From Myxococcales bacterium (GTDB lineage: Bacteria; Myxococcota_A; Polyangia; Palsa-1104; JAEUJZ01), in contig JAEUKB010000074.1 in NCBI GenBank assembly GCA_016794365.1, positions 1 to 64,000 on the forward strand: DNA of 64,000 nt, read 5' to 3'. Below, piece by piece: positions 8,257 through 16,599 of the stretch (within the stretch, counting starts at the first letter, position 1; each line of letters opens with the position of its first letter). A program made the position numbers and the translations under genes. The notes under the pieces are model-generated. The model was not told the DNA's origin. It made no database searches and was given only the letters and a program-made list of their open reading frames with translations.

Positions 8257-8299
8257 CAGCGAAGCCGTCTGCATCTAGGAGATGCAGCAGACTTCGCTG
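8257..8299. repeat. Imperfect stem-loop downstream of the sigma-like gene
   Basis: CAGCGAAG (8257-8264) pairs with CTTCGCTG (8292-8299), and CTGCATCT pairs with AGATGCAG nearer the loop, giving a long interrupted stem. It begins 24 bases after the stop of the gene at 8323-8853 on the minus strand. Its placement mirrors the palindrome at 7860-7910 after the decayed copy, so gene and stem-loop appear to have duplicated as a unit. Confidence 0.6.
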
Positions 8300-8322
8300 G
8301 GTCGGACGGCGGAGGTCGTAGG

Positions 8323-8853
8323 CTAGGCCGCTTCAAGCCACAGCTCACGCAGACGGGGATGGCGGTGCAGCCGCTTGAGGAGCTTGTGTCGGCAGGTGCG
8401 GATGGCGGTTGGCGTCGTACCAAAGCGCGCAGCGAGCGTCGCCGCGTCAACGACCGCAAGCAACAGTTGTTGATGCTTCTCGTTGGGCACCACCTCGTTC
8501 AGGGTGTCCCGCACGGCAGCGTGTAACTCAGCTCGCGCGAGTTCTTCATCGCACGGGCGTGACGTATCGCGGGGCTCTTGGTCTTCATCTTCAGGCAGTG
8601 ATTCCATTTCACGACGTCGCTCACGCCGCCACCAATCCTTGAAGACGCTGGCGGCAGCGACATCCACGAGCCGCTTTTCGTCGTCCGGCTGACCATGGCG
8701 TGCGATGTAACGGTCTACTTTGAGCCAGAGTTCTTGATACAGGTCTTCGGCCACCGCCGGATTGCGAGTCTTGCGCAGAAATCTCTGGTAGTAGCGGTCG
8801 GAGTCAGTGAGGACGACAGACTTACTCAGCGATGGGCCGATACGCTTCTTCAT
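8323..8853 (-). CDS. Sigma-70-family-like protein of the element
   Basis: 176 residues from the ATG at 8853, which has AGGAGG eleven bases upstream; a GTG at 8865 is too close to that site. Residues about 25-50 (NPAVAEDLYQELWLKVDRYI) resemble sigma region 2. A charged linker follows, and LAARFGTTPTAIRTCRHKLLKRL near the end is a region-4-like helix-turn-helix. Its size fits ECF-type sigma factors. It could direct transcription of element genes. A consensus promoter 160 bases upstream, with a small ORF between, suggests autonomous expression. A truncated paralogue lies just downstream. Confidence 0.65.
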   Translation of the reverse strand: MKKRIGPSLSKSVVLTDSDRYYQRFLRKTRNPAVAEDLYQELWLKVDRYIARHGQPDDEKRLVDVAAASVFKDWWRRERRREMESLPEDEDQEPRDTSRPCDEELARAELHAAVRDTLNEVVPNEKHQQLLLAVVDAATLAARFGTTPTAIRTCRHKLLKRLHRHPRLRELWLEAA

Positions 8854-8913
8854 GGTGTCTAACACCTCCTGGAAGACCGCACCGCTGGTGTCACTACTCG
8901 TCGGACTCTGGCT

Positions 8914-8997
8914 CTAGGCTGCTTTTTCTACAAACAGTTCATTCCTCTCAATCTGAATAACGCACCCAGGAGGACCGATGTAGCCCTTCTTTTTCAT
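8914..8997 (-). CDS. 27-codon small ORF in the leader of the sigma-like gene
   Basis: An ATG at 8997 opens a 27-codon frame ending in TAG. The product begins MKKKGYIGPPG and ends LFVEKAA. The ATG lies only 14 bases downstream of a consensus -10 box, so the transcript would be nearly leaderless, with no room for a full ribosome binding site. It could be a leader peptide controlling the downstream sigma-like gene or a small functional protein. Evidence is positional only. Confidence 0.35.
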   Translation of the reverse strand: MKKKGYIGPPGCVIQIERNELFVEKAA

Positions 8998-9011
8998 TTT
9001 TTCAAAAAGTT

Positions 9012-9040
9012 ATTATACCACGAATCTGAACATTTGTCAA
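9012..9040 (-). promoter_or_regulatory. Consensus sigma70 promoter
   Basis: On the minus strand TTGACA (9040-9035) and TATAAT (9017-9012) are separated by 17 bases, a perfect housekeeping promoter in an A+T-rich pocket. It reads toward the 27-codon ORF and the sigma-like gene. An inverted repeat begins immediately upstream of the -35 box. Confidence 0.85.
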
Positions 9041-9041
9041 G

Positions 9042-9080
9042 TGACCCACCTTGTCGCACTTTTTTCAACACGGTGGGTCA
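9042..9080. promoter_or_regulatory. Inverted repeat next to the promoter, candidate operator
   Basis: TGACCCACC (9042-9050) and GGTGGGTCA (9072-9080) are exact inverted copies with a 21-base A+T-rich spacer. TGT and ACA continue the symmetry after one mismatch on each side. The repeat abuts the -35 box at 9040, a position suited to a regulator. No candidate regulator is assigned. The bases from 9081 to 9235 show nothing further. Confidence 0.5.
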
Positions 9081-9235
9081 TTTCTTTACCAAAAGCTGCG
9101 TTTGACCCTTTCGTTAGGCTGGTCGCGGCCCGGCTTCTGAAAGGAAGTTCGCTGCGACCACTCGTCAGGACGCGGGGAAAGAGCGCTGCTTATCAGCGAC
9201 ATCCCGGCGTGCTCGCTTCCAAGGGAGGACCGTCT

Positions 9236-9730
9236 ATGTGGTCAAGGTCAGACACTCGGCACCGGACAGCATCGACAGTGGAATCGAATTGCCCTGACTC
9301 TGAGGACGACATTCCGTCCATGGGTCAGACGGCGTGTGCTGGTGCAAGGACGTTCAAACGACACGCTGTCCGGCATCGAGGAGAAATACTGTTTTCCGGA
9401 GAGACGCTGGTCGCGTTCGCGGAAAAGGGTCTTGGTTATGACCTCGCTCCCGTGCGTCGTGCGCTGACGGCGGTGCTACGGGCTGAACGAGGGGTGACGA
9501 GTGACGCTGAAGCCACACCTGACGAGCTGACGGTCTTTGCTTTCGCTCTCACCGTAGCCCCGCAGTTGGTCGCTGAGGAGTGGACGGCTGCTCTCGCGGC
9601 GGTGGTGGAACCCTACGCGGTGAACCGGGCGCTCCGCTTCACCATTTACGACCGGGAACACAACGTTGCAATCCGGGTCGTGCGCGGCGAAGTCGTTGCC
9701 GTTCGCGTGCTGAAGAAGCGGGCTCCGTAG
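9236..9730 (+). CDS. Hypothetical element protein
   Basis: 164 residues from the ATG at 9236, which is preceded by AAGGGAGGAC; the frame extends further upstream but without a ribosome binding site. The N-terminal ~45 residues are polar. The rest (from about FKRHAVRHRGEILF onward) looks like an alpha/beta domain ending in basic residues (LKKRAP). No family is recognised. It is the first gene of the plus-strand run leading to the coupling-protein operon. Confidence 0.55.
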   Translation: MWSRSDTRHRTASTVESNCPDSEDDIPSMGQTACAGARTFKRHAVRHRGEILFSGETLVAFAEKGLGYDLAPVRRALTAVLRAERGVTSDAEATPDELTVFAFALTVAPQLVAEEWTAALAAVVEPYAVNRALRFTIYDREHNVAIRVVRGEVVAVRVLKKRAP

Positions 9731-9874
9731 ACCAACGCTTTCATCGGATGTTCAGCGACGGTGCTGCCGTCTGTGTCCATCTGATGAGGCGTGTTCGCGG
9801 TCGATGACTCAGTAGCCCTGTGCCTCGAAGCTGAGCACGACCGAGCCATCCAAACTCTCTTGATGGAGCCAACC

Positions 9875-10042
9875 ATGTCCGTGCTGCGTTCCAGATGTGC
9901 GTCGTATCGTCTGTCGATACTACTCAGTCTCGCGCTCCTGGTGAGTGATGCCAACTGCGGCGAAGACGAGCGGTGCGCGTCAACGACACAGGCCAACCGT
10001 CAGCCGTGTTGCTCGACCGACTCCACCGCGTTGAGCTCGTGA
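9875..10042 (+). CDS. Short possibly exported peptide
   Basis: A 55-residue frame from an ATG with GATGGAG upstream. A basic start and a hydrophobic run (LSILLSLALLV) precede a cysteine- and serine-rich tail, which suggests a small secreted product. The cysteine after the hydrophobic run is not in a good lipobox. It may not be translated. Confidence 0.3.
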   Translation: MSVLRSRCASYRLSILLSLALLVSDANCGEDERCASTTQANRQPCCSTDSTALSS

Positions 10043-10200
10043 TGAAGAACCGCGCCGTGACTTCCGTGCGTCGCCTCAAGGCGCGGCACGGATCGTGACT
10101 CGGACTGCCCGCGACTGGACGCAAAGAACACCTATTCACCGGGTTTCTGCTCGTGAGCGCCCGATGCGCCCAGAGCAGAACCTAGCAAGGAGACGCCATT

Positions 10201-10434
10201 GTGTTGAGTCCTCGCGACCTCAGACGGGCGAACTATCACGCTGCTGCTGCCGAGTGTCAGCGCCGAGGCTTGGTGCTCGGCTACTGGCCAGGCGATGAGG
10301 AGTTCAGTGGGGAACTGCCGCTCCCGCTCAGGCCTCTCCCTGCGGCCACCATCGACACACCAAGACCACTGGTCAGCTCGCCGAGCGAGCGCCATCTGCG
10401 ACTCGTGCAGCAGGTGGAAGGAGACAAGCCATGA
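10201..10434 (+). CDS. Small hypothetical protein upstream of the element lipoprotein
   Basis: 77 residues from a GTG with AAGGAGA seven bases upstream. Its stop overlaps the next start as ATGA, so the two are translationally coupled. The sequence is polar with a proline-rich centre (LPLPLRPLP). No family is recognised. Confidence 0.5.
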   Translation: MLSPRDLRRANYHAAAAECQRRGLVLGYWPGDEEFSGELPLPLRPLPAATIDTPRPLVSSPSERHLRLVQQVEGDKP

Positions 10435-11303
10435 AGGTTAACTGTGGTTCATCATCTCGACGGACGACCATATCGCACCTCACCGCCCTGCTGTTCTTGA
10501 TGCTGATCAGCCTGGCTACGGGCTGCCACACCAAGCTCGACCAGGCCACAGCCGAAGCCACCTGTCGTGAGCTCGGTCTCTGCCTTGAACCCAGCCGGCT
10601 GCGCCGCTTCGTGGTGCTCTGCGATACGTCGCTGCTCGGTCCCTGCTCGACAGAAACGCTAGCGGCTACGCTCGACATCATCCTACCCGCAGCGACGCAC
10701 GATGGCGGATGCCCCGTCGAGGTCTGGATGCTCGGAGGAACGTCTATTGCCGACACCCGTTCTCTCGGAGAAAAGCTCAGTCCCGTGCTAGCCGAAACCC
10801 GGGAGAAGACGCGCGACCAAGCGCGCGAACGCTGGCAACAGGAAACGCGGGCCTTCTTTCTCCGAGCCGCCGAACCGTACTTCAAAGTGCATCCGCGTCG
10901 TTCCGTCCTGGCCGAGGCTCTGACCAAGCTGTCGATCGCTCACGCGCCAAGCGGAACGATGCCAACCGAACTCATCGTCATCAGCGATGCACGTGAGGTA
11001 TCCACCGTCGGTGGCGACCTCGAATGCACCGCGCCACCCACGCCGAGCGTCTGGACGGCTCGACTTCACCGCCGAGCGATTCTCGGCCCCGGCACACTCG
11101 CCCACACCAACGTCTATTGGACCCACCTCAACTTCAGCGGCGCTTCATCTCGCTGTCCGGCAAGCATGCAGCAAGAGCTGGCCGTCCGAGCGGTGTGGAG
11201 CCACGCCCTGTCCGCAGCAGGGGCACAGAGCGTTTCCTTTCACGGCGGCCCCGTCGTGCTCAGGGATGCTCGCACCGAAATGTCCGTCGCGAAAAAGGAG
11301 TAG
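10431..11303 (+). CDS. Lipoprotein with a possible von Willebrand A-like fold
   Basis: 290 residues. A lipoprotein signal peptide ends in LATGC, with the lipidated cysteine at residue 32. The mature part begins with helices. It then has a strand followed by an acidic motif (FVVLCDTSLLG) and later a second strand (ELIVISDAREVS), an arrangement like von Willebrand A domains, though the metal-binding DxSxS motif is incomplete. Several cysteines may form disulphides. It is coupled to the preceding small gene and followed by a four-helix membrane protein, so the products may form an envelope complex of the element. Confidence 0.6.
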   Translation: MKVNCGSSSRRTTISHLTALLFLMLISLATGCHTKLDQATAEATCRELGLCLEPSRLRRFVVLCDTSLLGPCSTETLAATLDIILPAATHDGGCPVEVWMLGGTSIADTRSLGEKLSPVLAETREKTRDQARERWQQETRAFFLRAAEPYFKVHPRRSVLAEALTKLSIAHAPSGTMPTELIVISDAREVSTVGGDLECTAPPTPSVWTARLHRRAILGPGTLAHTNVYWTHLNFSGASSRCPASMQQELAVRAVWSHALSAAGAQSVSFHGGPVVLRDARTEMSVAKKE

Positions 11304-11306
11304 AGC

Positions 11307-12152
11307 ATGTCTCTTTTCAATCGTTGGCGGGCCCGTCAGGCAGCGCAACGGGATGCAGAGCTCGGCATCAACTCGATGGAGCAGTTTGTCATGGGTCAGC
11401 TAGGGCCGCGTCCGGTCCTCGACCCCACCAACCTACGACAAGCCGGGCGGGTCGCGGAGTCCCGCGTATCTCCGCTGAGGCGAGACCTAGAGGATGATCT
11501 TCGGGCTGCTGAGAGCGCCTACGTCGATTGCACCTCCCCAGTTATCACGCTCACGTTGCTCATCGCGATCACCGTGATCGAAATCTGGGGTGGCATCCGT
11601 GTCATGCGCGCCATCGGCGTGGTCGGAAAGGACCAGGTCTTTTTCGGTATCGCTCTTGGTATCGGTCTTCAATCGCTGACCGTGTTTGTTGCGCGCTGCG
11701 CACGGTCCAGCGCCCGCGAGCCCAGTTCCTCGGCGCAGCGCTTGGTCGCGGTGGTGCTGTGTGCAATCTACGCAACAGTCGTGGCAGCACTTGGCTACAG
11801 CCGTGCCCAAGAGGCCGGCGATCAAGTGTCCACCCTCGGGTTGTTGGCCGAAATTGCCATCATGCTGACGGCAACCGCCTTTCCTGGCTGGCTGAGCGAG
11901 CTGCTGTTTGAGGCCTTCTGTCAGGCTCGCCGCCTGAAACGCACCATCGAGCGACTTCGCCGTGATCTGCGTCGTGATGACCAGCGGCTCGCACGAGGTA
12001 CAGCTTTCACCAACCGATTTGGCGCTTCGAGCGAAGCCTATGACCGCGAAGCCGCCGAAATCCGCGCCATCTACACCGCAGAGCATCGTCGAGCGAGCGC
12101 ACGGTTGGCTCCGACCTCCCCGACGGTGCTCAGCAGCAGGAGTGAGTCATGA
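11307..12152 (+). CDS. Polytopic membrane protein with cytoplasmic coiled-coil ends
   Basis: 281 residues. About four transmembrane segments lie between residues ~75 and 205 (around ITLTLLIAITVIEI, FFGIALGIGL, VAVVLCAIYATVV and AEIAIMLTATAF). Charged, probably coiled-coil regions lie at both ends. It begins three bases after the lipoprotein stop and overlaps the next gene by four bases (ATGA). No known family is recognised. The context suggests a component of an element-encoded envelope assembly. Confidence 0.6.
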   Translation: MSLFNRWRARQAAQRDAELGINSMEQFVMGQLGPRPVLDPTNLRQAGRVAESRVSPLRRDLEDDLRAAESAYVDCTSPVITLTLLIAITVIEIWGGIRVMRAIGVVGKDQVFFGIALGIGLQSLTVFVARCARSSAREPSSSAQRLVAVVLCAIYATVVAALGYSRAQEAGDQVSTLGLLAEIAIMLTATAFPGWLSELLFEAFCQARRLKRTIERLRRDLRRDDQRLARGTAFTNRFGASSEAYDREAAEIRAIYTAEHRRASARLAPTSPTVLSSRSES

Positions 12153-13117
12153 AGCCACGTCGTACCGTTGCGACCAAAGATCGCTCCCCCATGAGCGTGC
12201 TGCATTTCGGTGCCGGACGCGGGACCCGTTTGGGGTTGGCAGCCTACGAAGAGTTCAATGCGTCGTCGCCCTGGACGCTGATGCCTACGTTTGTCGACGC
12301 GCAGCCTGGCACCGCGCTCGCCATGGTTCATGAAGCCCGTGAGCGTGGCATTCCCGCCCAGTCCCTCGAAGCGCGGGTAGAAGACTTCATCGATCAGTTA
12401 CCCACGTCAGAACAGACGGCGTGTGTGGTGGTTGCACTCGATCACGGCGAACCGATCGCCACGATCATCGAGCACACGCCGCCTTCGATCTTTGTCCTCG
12501 GAACCTTGGTGATCAAAATCCCAAGCGGGCCGCTCTATGGCCTGAGCTTTTGCCTGGGACCCAACGATCTAGAAGAGAGACGCATGGTGGCCCAGCTCTT
12601 TCGCCGGATCGGCGCGGTCACGTTGCCACGCGGTAGCAACTCCACCTTCGGTGAGCTTGGCGATCTTGGCGATCGGGCAGGAGAACCGTTCCTTCGAGCC
12701 GCACTGGCTCATCGAATGGCTGGGATATTGCGCAAGACGATCGCCCGGTTGCGCCCGGAAGTGAGTCCCCTGGAGCTCACCGCGGACCTTGGAGCGACAG
12801 CCATGCCGGTGTTCGTGGTCGAACGAAGCAGCTCGGATGACGATCCAACCCGGTTGGCGGAGTCCACCCTTCGGCGTGTCGCACGGCCAGTGCTTCGCGG
12901 CGAGCCGTTTGCGATCGCGGAACTTATCGACCACGAGACCATCCGGTTTCACATCTGCCGATTGCGCGGAGACGGTCAGGTCATCGTGGACGGCGCATCG
13001 CAATTCGATACCGACGGTGTCGAACGAGACTTGGTCGCGACGCGGACTCAGATGGCGATCGCTCGCGCAGAAGCCAACACGCTGAGCCCAACGCTTCCCG
13101 TGTTGACGACGGACTGA
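12149..13117 (+). CDS. Hypothetical protein with a Rossmann-like N-terminus
   Basis: 322 residues, coupled to the membrane-protein gene. Near residue 17 a strand followed by a glycine-rich turn (VLHFGAGRGTRLGLAA) looks like a dinucleotide- or nucleotide-binding Rossmann loop. A second strand VVVALDHGEP follows near residue 90. ThiF/E1-like proteins have similar starts, but no catalytic cysteine or zinc site is evident. Function unknown. Confidence 0.5.
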   Translation: MKPRRTVATKDRSPMSVLHFGAGRGTRLGLAAYEEFNASSPWTLMPTFVDAQPGTALAMVHEARERGIPAQSLEARVEDFIDQLPTSEQTACVVVALDHGEPIATIIEHTPPSIFVLGTLVIKIPSGPLYGLSFCLGPNDLEERRMVAQLFRRIGAVTLPRGSNSTFGELGDLGDRAGEPFLRAALAHRMAGILRKTIARLRPEVSPLELTADLGATAMPVFVVERSSSDDDPTRLAESTLRRVARPVLRGEPFAIAELIDHETIRFHICRLRGDGQVIVDGASQFDTDGVERDLVATRTQMAIARAEANTLSPTLPVLTTD

Positions 13118-13205
13118 TCCGTGCCGATGGGGACGACTAACGCGCGCAAGAGGGGCTTTACTCGCCCCCAACGGCACTGACGACCCACAATCGAAAGATG
13201 GTCTG

Positions 13206-13409
13206 ATGCTGACGGCTTTCGTCGTTGTTCTGACCTGTTACCTCGTCGGAAGTATCACCTTGGTGACCGGTATGTCGTCGGGAAATCGACGGCAACAGCT
13301 CTGGGGAATGGGCTGCTTGTTCCTGCTCACCCTCGGAATACTCGTCATGTCTGTGGCGCACGATCGGTCCCTACCGTATCGCGGCTTCACAGGCTCGATG
13401 CTCCGGTAG
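13206..13409 (+). CDS. Small two-helix membrane protein
   Basis: 67 residues with two hydrophobic segments (LTAFVVVLTCYLVGSITLV and GMGCLFLLTLGILVMSV) joined by a polar loop (SSGNRRQQ). A GA-rich sequence precedes the ATG. It belongs to the run of membrane proteins upstream of the coupling ATPase. Function unknown. Confidence 0.5.
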   Translation: MLTAFVVVLTCYLVGSITLVTGMSSGNRRQQLWGMGCLFLLTLGILVMSVAHDRSLPYRGFTGSMLR

Positions 13410-13456
13410 TTCGGTGGACGAGGGCTAGGTTTCCCTACTTAACGAGGAGGTTTGGG

Positions 13457-13768
13457 ATGTTTGGCGGACTGTTGTTGGTCGCTATCGTCGTGGCTGCGTT
13501 CGCCCTCATGCTCGGTCGAGTCGATCTGGCACGAACCATCGGGGCGGCCACGGTTTGCGTAGCAGTTCTGGCTCCCCTGCTCACCAACTGCGGAGCGTGG
13601 GTGAGTCCCGCGCTTCCGTCCTTTTTCCCGAAGGCGATCGTCGCAGGTCTGCTCATGGTCAGCCTGGTCGGCGGGTACAAGAAATTCGTCGACCACCGTC
13701 GAGGGCTGCACCACTGGTTCGGTGAACCTCGCTCCTCTATCAAGAACCAGGTGGAGGACGACCTGTGA
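13457..13768 (+). CDS. Small membrane protein upstream of the coupling ATPase
   Basis: 103 residues with CGAGGAGG upstream of the ATG. There are probably three transmembrane segments (GLLLVAIVVAAFALML, IGAATVCVAVLAPLL, AIVAGLLMVSLVGGY) and a basic cytoplasmic tail. Its stop overlaps the start of the coupling ATPase as GTGA. Because that ATPase lacks N-terminal membrane helices, this protein may anchor it; that is inference. Confidence 0.55.
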   Translation: MFGGLLLVAIVVAAFALMLGRVDLARTIGAATVCVAVLAPLLTNCGAWVSPALPSFFPKAIVAGLLMVSLVGGYKKFVDHRRGLHHWFGEPRSSIKNQVEDDL

Positions 13769-15327
13769 GATTCAATTTCACGCAGCTCGCCCTGACGCTG
13801 GGTCGACGACCGAATCGATCCTCCACGAGAGTGGATGAATCGCATCGAGGACCGCTGCTCGGAACCAGCGATGAAGGTGAACCGGTTCGGTGGCCCACAC
13901 CGACCTTGGATCGGGCCGGTAACGTCGTCTGCTTTGGCGCTTCGGGGACCGGGAAGAGTGCGCTGATCGCCAACGCTCTCGCGCAAGAACTCGCTCAAGG
14001 CCAAACCGAGCTGCCAGAGGATCAACAACCTGCCGCTTTTGTCGTCGTGCCGAAAAGCGACTTTCGGCAGATCTTGGAACAGGCGATGGCGGCGATGGTG
14101 CCTGACCGGCTAAGCCATCTCGTCTGTCTCAATCCGTTCTCGGCCACGGGCTTTCCGTTCAACCTAAACCGGCTCGACTGGGGAGACACTCCCGTCGAGA
14201 TTCGCGCCTGGCAACTCAGCACCCTCGTCGCTGATGTTTCGACATCGACGGGGCTGCTGCGGTCGGGTAGCGCCAACGCCGGAGCCCGTCAGATCGATGT
14301 CCTCAACAATCTGCTCCTCGCCGCGCTTACCGTCTCTGATCCGCGTGCCAATGTGCTTCTCGCCTACGACGCACTGGTGACGCCGCACGGATTGCAGCGA
14401 CTGGCCACCCTGACCAGCTCTCCGCGTGCGCGGGGATTCCTGGAGACAACCAAGCTCGGTGATGAATTGTCTGCTTCCTGCGCGGCCCGTCTGCGCATGG
14501 CGTTTGCGGCGACATCATCGCTCGAACGAATGATCGGCTGCGACAGCTGCATCCGACTGGCTGATCTCACCGCTGCTGGGCAGGTGTGTTTGCTCGATTT
14601 GGGTCGACCGTTCGGCGGCATGCCCGGACTTCAGACCTTCTGGGCCAGCTTGCTGGCGGCGCTGGCGATCGACCATGCCCTGGCGCGACCGTCGCCGTTT
14701 GTGGGTGGCCATCATCTCCGCATCGTCATCGACGAGATGCAGATTGTTGCGCCGGTACTCGCCCCACGGGCGGAATCACTGCTCACCACGGGACGATCCC
14801 GCGCTGTATCCAGCGTGTACATCAGTCAAGGCACGGCCCTGATCCAGCGTGCGTCCGATGCGCTTATTCCGACGCTGCTCACCAACTGTCCGACCAAGCT
14901 GGTGGGGAGATTGGCTGCCGCTGATGCCGAGCTGCTGGCGAGCGATCAGACGCCGAGACCAGGCAACACTGAGCGGCCCAAGCTGCTGAGAGAGCGGTTC
15001 GCGGCGGCGGTCTGCAACCTGCCCGATCGACGGTTCTTTCTTTTGGAACCGGGTCGCCGGCGGCGGTTCACCAGTGAGCCGATCGATATTCGCAATTTCG
15101 AGGCTGCGGCTGAGCGCGAAGCTGCTCTCATCACCGCTGCGGAAACACGGTTCGCGCTGCCAGCGAGTTCGCCGCCTCGAACCACACTCGCCGAGCTCGC
15201 CCCCGCGCCGAGCCTCTCACGTCCACGTCGGCAAACCGCGTCTGGCGATCTGGGTCAATCATCCATCCAAGGAGCGGTTCCCCACGGGGATCAGCGCTCG
15301 GTCGACCCTCGCTCAAGGTGGGGCTGA
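13765..15327 (+). CDS. VirD4/TraD/TraG-like coupling ATPase
   Basis: 520 residues from a GTG coupled to the preceding gene. The Walker A motif GASGTGKS lies at residues 58-65 and the Walker B-like strand LRIVIDEMQ near residue 325. A coupling-protein-type DNA-processing fold lies between, including segments like VVVPKSDF and LTNCPTKLVGRL typical of TraD/TraG C-terminal ATPases. Such proteins bring the relaxosome to the transfer channel. The N-terminal membrane helices usual in the family are absent, which may be compensated by the small membrane proteins upstream. The last ~60 residues are Ser/Pro/Arg-rich. Confidence 0.8.
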   Translation: MRFNFTQLALTLGRRPNRSSTRVDESHRGPLLGTSDEGEPVRWPTPTLDRAGNVVCFGASGTGKSALIANALAQELAQGQTELPEDQQPAAFVVVPKSDFRQILEQAMAAMVPDRLSHLVCLNPFSATGFPFNLNRLDWGDTPVEIRAWQLSTLVADVSTSTGLLRSGSANAGARQIDVLNNLLLAALTVSDPRANVLLAYDALVTPHGLQRLATLTSSPRARGFLETTKLGDELSASCAARLRMAFAATSSLERMIGCDSCIRLADLTAAGQVCLLDLGRPFGGMPGLQTFWASLLAALAIDHALARPSPFVGGHHLRIVIDEMQIVAPVLAPRAESLLTTGRSRAVSSVYISQGTALIQRASDALIPTLLTNCPTKLVGRLAAADAELLASDQTPRPGNTERPKLLRERFAAAVCNLPDRRFFLLEPGRRRRFTSEPIDIRNFEAAAEREAALITAAETRFALPASSPPRTTLAELAPAPSLSRPRRQTASGDLGQSSIQGAVPHGDQRSVDPRSRWG

Positions 15328-15328
15328 C

Positions 15329-15682
15329 ATGCAGCTAGCCATCGCGGCGCTCAAGATCGCCTTTACCCTGCTGGTCGCGCTTGGCGAGGCCCTCTGTTGG
15401 ATTGGACTTGGTGCAGTCCAGCTGACGCTTCTCACCCTCGATGCGGTCCAGGCACGCCGTCGCCTATCAGGTGGAGGTCTCCACTGTGATGAAGGTCACC
15501 CGGTATCTCCCGAGGGAAGCTGGGAGTGCTCGGCGTGTCGCTTCCGCTGGCGGGGTTTGGTGTGGCAGTGCCCCAACCCGAGCTGCCATGCGCTGACCCC
15601 CTTTGTGTTCTGCCCGGTTTGTCGACGAAGTGTGCGCAATCCCTATGTCTTGGAGGGTCACCATGTCCGTCCGACGAGCTAA
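15329..15682 (+). CDS. Membrane-anchored zinc-ribbon protein
   Basis: 117 residues. An N-terminal hydrophobic region (residues ~3-35, one or two membrane segments) is followed by two zinc-ribbon-like clusters. The first includes HCDEGH, CSAC and CPNPSC; the second includes FCPVCRR. The gene starts two bases after the ATPase stop and its end overlaps the next gene. It probably works with the coupling protein at the membrane. No family name is assigned. Confidence 0.55.
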   Translation: MQLAIAALKIAFTLLVALGEALCWIGLGAVQLTLLTLDAVQARRRLSGGGLHCDEGHPVSPEGSWECSACRFRWRGLVWQCPNPSCHALTPFVFCPVCRRSVRNPYVLEGHHVRPTS

Positions 15683-16478
15683 AGCCCAGCGACTCGTGCG
15701 CCAAGCCAAGCGACCGGTGGTCGAATTGACTGAGCGCGACATCGAACTGCTCACGCTCATTGCACTGGTGCGCTACCTCAGTCTGACCCAAGCAGCGCGT
15801 GAATTTTTCCCTTCGACCGACCGTGCCCGACGGCGGGTCCGACTCTTGTTCGACGCCGGGTACCTCGCGATTACTTTGACCGCGAGCACCTCGCCCAACT
15901 TGCTGAGCCTCACACGCTCGGGACTGCTGGCTGTTATCGAACGAGTGCCGAGCCGACTGGGTCAGCAGCTCCGTCTCGCTGGCCCGATTCGTCTCGCCGG
16001 CGTAAAGCACCGCTTGGCGATCACCGACACGCGTCTCTTTGCGGCGCATCTGGGGATCGCCTGCGGGCTGCCCCTCATTCGGTGGTCACAGGCCGGAGGA
16101 GAACTGTCTCGTGAGCGCGGACTCGACGTGCTGCATTTAGACCCCGATGGCATCGCCGAACTCACGGGCAACCGCTTCATCGCCGCCGAGATTGACTGCT
16201 CAACCGAGGCCTTGGCTGTCCTCCGAAGCAAGCTCAGTCGTTACGCACAGGCAGCGATCAGCCGTCGACTGCACGGACTTTGGCTGGTGCTCCTCGGCGG
16301 AACCGAACGCACCGAAAATGTCCGCGCACTTGTCCGAGAGGCAGGACTCAGCGGTTGGGCGCTCGTTCTGACACATGCTCAGGTTTTGTCGCGTCCGGTC
16401 GCCGTGCCGGACGGTCCTTGGCTTTCAGATGCGTCGTCTGGCACCGAAAGCCTGAATACGGCCTCCGGTTGGCGATGA
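15663..16478 (+). CDS. Replication-relaxation family protein
   Basis: 272 residues from the ATG at 15663, which lies inside the end of the zinc-ribbon gene. Residues ~20-65 (ERDIELLTLIALVRYLSLTQ, then FFPSTDRARRRVRLLFDAGYL) form the winged-helix start typical of the replication-relaxation family, which accompanies mobilisation genes on plasmids and ICEs. These proteins are thought to help expose or bind the origin of transfer. A central part with IAAEIDCSTEAL resembles the nuclease-like C-terminal half of the family. Confidence 0.75.
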   Translation: MSVRRAKAQRLVRQAKRPVVELTERDIELLTLIALVRYLSLTQAAREFFPSTDRARRRVRLLFDAGYLAITLTASTSPNLLSLTRSGLLAVIERVPSRLGQQLRLAGPIRLAGVKHRLAITDTRLFAAHLGIACGLPLIRWSQAGGELSRERGLDVLHLDPDGIAELTGNRFIAAEIDCSTEALAVLRSKLSRYAQAAISRRLHGLWLVLLGGTERTENVRALVREAGLSGWALVLTHAQVLSRPVAVPDGPWLSDASSGTESLNTASGWR

Positions 16479-16599
16479 TGACGAACCACTTGGACCGACG
16501 CTGAGCGGGTCCATCACCTGCCTCATGGGCCACCCGTGATAGGCGGGCTGATCGGCGACTTGATTGGTGATCGATCCTGAATCGAGAGGATGAACCGAC

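Noticed and set aside
9041..9235. N-terminal extension of the gene at 9236
   Set aside because: The GTG at 9041 overlaps the promoter and operator and has no ribosome binding site; the ATG at 9236 has a good one.
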